A stretch of DNA of 5,368 nucleotides, from contig DATHTO010000038.1 of assembly GCA_035463115.1 (NCBI GenBank), positions 1-5,368 on the forward strand, given 5' to 3'. A program made the translations under genes and the position numbers. The DNA comes from BPGL01 sp035463115 (GTDB lineage Bacteria; Actinomycetota; UBA4738; HRBIN12). The notes under the pieces were generated by a model that was given only the letters and a program-made list of their open reading frames with translations, was not told the origin of the DNA and searched no databases. Below are positions 3,674 through 5,368 of the stretch, piece after piece; positions within the stretch are counted from its first letter, which is position 1; every line of letters starts with the position of its first letter.

Positions 3674-5254
3674 TCACCCGACGTCCACGACGACGGCATG
3701 CCACCCCGTCGCGCCGTCCGGGAACGGTGGCGTGCGCTCCTCGGGCTGCGTCACGCCGTCGCCGTCGGTGGCCCTGACCTCGAGCGTGTGGGTTCCGGGG
3801 ATCGCCTCCCACCGCCACACCCACTGCCGCCACGTGTCGACGTTCGGAACGTCCGCAAGTTCCGCGATCTGCCAGTCGCCGTCGTCGACGCGGACCTCGA
3901 CGCGCTCGATCCCGCGGTGCTGCGCCCACGCCACCCCCGCGACGGCGACCTGACCGGCGGCGACGTCCGCCCGCGGACGCGGCGTGTCGATCCGCGACAT
4001 CGTCTTGGCGGGCCCCGGATCCTCCGTCCACCCGCGCTCCACCCAGTACGCGTCGAACGCCTGGAACGTCGTGGCCTCGAGGTCGACGATCCACTTCGTC
4101 GCGCTCACGTAGCCGTACAGGCCCGGCACGATCATCCGCACGGGGAAGCCGTGCTCGATCGGGAGCGGCTCGCCGTTCATCGCGACGGCGAGCATCGCCT
4201 CGCGTCCGTCCATCACCGCCGCGGTCGGTGTGCCGATCGTCATGCCGTCGGCTGAGCGCGAGACGAGCTGGTCCGCGCCGTCGTGCACACCGGCCTTTTC
4301 GAGCAGCGGCCCGAGCAGGGCGCCGGTCCATCGAGCGTTTCCCGCGTACGGACCGCCGACCTCGTTCGAGACGCACGACAGCGTGACGTCGTGCTCGACG
4401 AGGTCCATCGCGAGGAGCTCCTCGTACCCGATCTCGCGCGGCCGGTCGACCATCCCGTGGATCCGCAGGGACCACGTGTCGCTGCGAACCTGCGGCGGGA
4501 ACAGCGCCGTGTCGACGCGGTAGAAGTCGCGGTTCGGTGTGACGAACGGCGTCAGATCGTCGAGGCCGAGCTCGACGCCCGCGGGCAGCGGCGGCGCCGG
4601 ATCGGCGGCCGTCGGGATCCTCACCGCGGCGCGGGACGACACCGCCGCGAACCGACGTTCCGAGAGCGCGGCGCCGGCGAGGCCTCCCGCGACCGCCACC
4701 CCGCCGAGCGTCACGGCTCCACGGACGAACGTGCGGCGGTCGAAGGCATAAGGCGGCGCCGACGACGGGACGGCCGGCGCGGGTGACGCCGGTCCTCGCG
4801 CTCGCAACAGCCACCGGAACGCCCAGATCCCCGCGCCGACCGCGACGACGGACGGCAGGGCCCACGTCGCCGTCGCGTTCGGTCGCGTGAGCGCCGCCGC
4901 GCCTCCGACCGCGCCGAGCGCGACGAGGAACCCGACGCCGACGGCCGGCCGGCGGAGCGATGCGATGCCGACGACGGCCGCGATCGCGCCGATGACCACG
5001 ACGATCCCGACGATCAGCGCCACCTTGTCCTGCTCGCCGAACGTCTCGATCGCGAATGACTTCAGCCACTCGGGGGTGAGATCGATCGCGGCCCTGGCGA
5101 CGGCGACGATGGGGGAGCTGTCGGGCGCGACGAACGCGGCGACGACCTGGCCCGCGGCGAGCGCGACCCCGGCGACGACGAGTCCGAGCACGGCGCCGAC
5201 CCACCGTGGCGGGGCGGCGTCGGAGCGCGCTGGATCCATGCCCGATCGTTCCAT
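3674..5254 (-). CDS. Membrane-anchored molybdopterin oxidoreductase, sulfite oxidase superfamily
   Basis: A 526-aa protein in two parts. Residues 1-155 carry four predicted membrane helices (about 18-43, 79-99, 103-122, 132-150). After a Pro/Ala linker, a Tat-like motif DRRTFV (172-177) precedes a fifth hydrophobic helix (179-198). Residues 225-410 form the Mo-cofactor domain: TPNRDFYRVDT, WSLRIHGMVDRP, TLSCVSNEVGG with Cys294 the expected Mo ligand, GNARWTG, then HGFPVRMIVPGLYG and SATKWI. Residues 425-526 look like the Ig-like dimerisation domain of sulfite oxidases. The topology places the active site outside the membrane, where it would perform a two-electron oxidation or reduction at Mo. 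The substrate is unknown; sulfite is only one option. No heme subunit is adjacent. The start is ATG 5254, because an in-frame TGA lies at 5260-5258; ATG 5239 is an alternative. Neither has a strong ribosome site. It is monocistronic within this window. Confidence 0.93.
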   Translation of the reverse strand: MERSGMDPARSDAAPPRWVGAVLGLVVAGVALAAGQVVAAFVAPDSSPIVAVARAAIDLTPEWLKSFAIETFGEQDKVALIVGIVVVIGAIAAVVGIASLRRPAVGVGFLVALGAVGGAAALTRPNATATWALPSVVAVGAGIWAFRWLLRARGPASPAPAVPSSAPPYAFDRRTFVRGAVTLGGVAVAGGLAGAALSERRFAAVSSRAAVRIPTAADPAPPLPAGVELGLDDLTPFVTPNRDFYRVDTALFPPQVRSDTWSLRIHGMVDRPREIGYEELLAMDLVEHDVTLSCVSNEVGGPYAGNARWTGALLGPLLEKAGVHDGADQLVSRSADGMTIGTPTAAVMDGREAMLAVAMNGEPLPIEHGFPVRMIVPGLYGYVSATKWIVDLEATTFQAFDAYWVERGWTEDPGPAKTMSRIDTPRPRADVAAGQVAVAGVAWAQHRGIERVEVRVDDGDWQIAELADVPNVDTWRQWVWRWEAIPGTHTLEVRATDGDGVTQPEERTPPFPDGATGWHAVVVDVG

Positions 5255-5270
5255 GTCTCAGGTTCGGTCG

Positions 5271-5284
5271 CCGGCGGCCGCCGG
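5271..5284. repeat. Perfect 14-bp GC palindrome upstream of the molybdoenzyme gene
   Basis: CCGGCGGCCGCCGG is its own reverse complement and lies 16 nt upstream of the molybdoenzyme ATG (5254), in the intergenic space shared with a putative rightward gene. It could be a regulator site or a leader hairpin, but an all-G/C palindrome is also fairly likely by chance here. No function is claimed. Confidence 0.4.
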
Positions 5285-5355
5285 ATCGTTGCAACCGTCG
5301 AGACCCCGCCGGGTCGTTCGCGTACGGTCGTCGGGACACGAGGAGGAACGAGACG

Positions 5356-5368
5356 TTGGAAGACCGTC
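5356..5368 (+). CDS. Probable 5' end of a rightward gene, cut by the window edge
   Basis: A perfect AGGAGG (5341-5346) is followed 9 nt later by TTG at 5356, giving an open frame Met-Glu-Asp-Arg to the edge. The ribosome-site match is the main evidence, since only four codons are visible and the product cannot be guessed. It would be divergent from the molybdoenzyme gene, sharing the region 5255-5340 for promoters. No clear -35/-10 pair is seen there. The true start could also lie just beyond the window. Confidence 0.4.

Noticed and set aside
2686..3699. 337-codon minus-strand open frame opposite the second SRPBCC gene and the 136-aa protein gene
   Set aside because: The plus strand has two clear, tightly spaced genes with ribosome sites. 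The antisense frame has shadow composition.
3558..5339. 593-codon open frame overlapping the molybdoenzyme gene on the same strand
   Set aside because: It is extremely Arg/Gly/Ala-rich with no domain, and the competing frame encodes an unmistakable molybdopterin oxidoreductase. Long open shadow frames are expected at this GC content.

Overview
The window is very GC-rich (about 70% by eye). Its coding frames are rich in Ala, Gly, Val, Arg and Asp, and long arginine-rich open frames run antisense to the real genes. Most starts have a strong AAGGAG-type ribosome site, but both ArsR genes appear to lack leaders. Together with the protein types, this points to a high-GC actinobacterium, perhaps a deep-branching or soil/metagenomic lineage. 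That is inference; there is no rRNA or other marker gene to fix the taxon. No mobile element, CRISPR array, tRNA or rRNA gene was seen.

Layout. Positions 1-182 hold no convincing complete gene, only a possible edge gene leaving leftwards (68 to 1). A small Cys/His zinc-ribbon-like protein (183-434, +) converges on a four-helix membrane protein (469-924, -), with a long stem-loop over both stop codons. The centre is two head-to-head regulatory modules that start from a 92-bp divergent intergenic region (2346-2437). The leftward arm reads ArsR repressor, SRPBCC/AHSA1-type protein, VOC/glyoxalase-fold protein, and then, after a 91-bp gap, the four-helix membrane protein. The rightward arm reads a second ArsR repressor, a second SRPBCC protein, and a 136-aa conserved protein of unknown function. 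A large membrane-anchored molybdopterin oxidoreductase of the sulfite oxidase superfamily (3674-5254, -) converges on the rightward arm. Its upstream region seems to hold the start of another rightward gene at the window edge.

How the genes work together. Each arm begins with a cysteine-free ArsR protein whose stop codon overlaps the start of an SRPBCC gene by 4 nt (ATGA in one, TTGA in the other). Each arsR start is preceded by a similar dyad, CRTAAC-N6-GTTAYR, placed where a bound repressor would block the promoter. The simplest reading is two paralogous autorepressed operons that can cross-talk through near-identical operators. They would control small ligand-binding-fold proteins (SRPBCC, VOC) of unknown substrate. 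The molybdoenzyme is probably a separate transcription unit that carries out redox chemistry outside the membrane.
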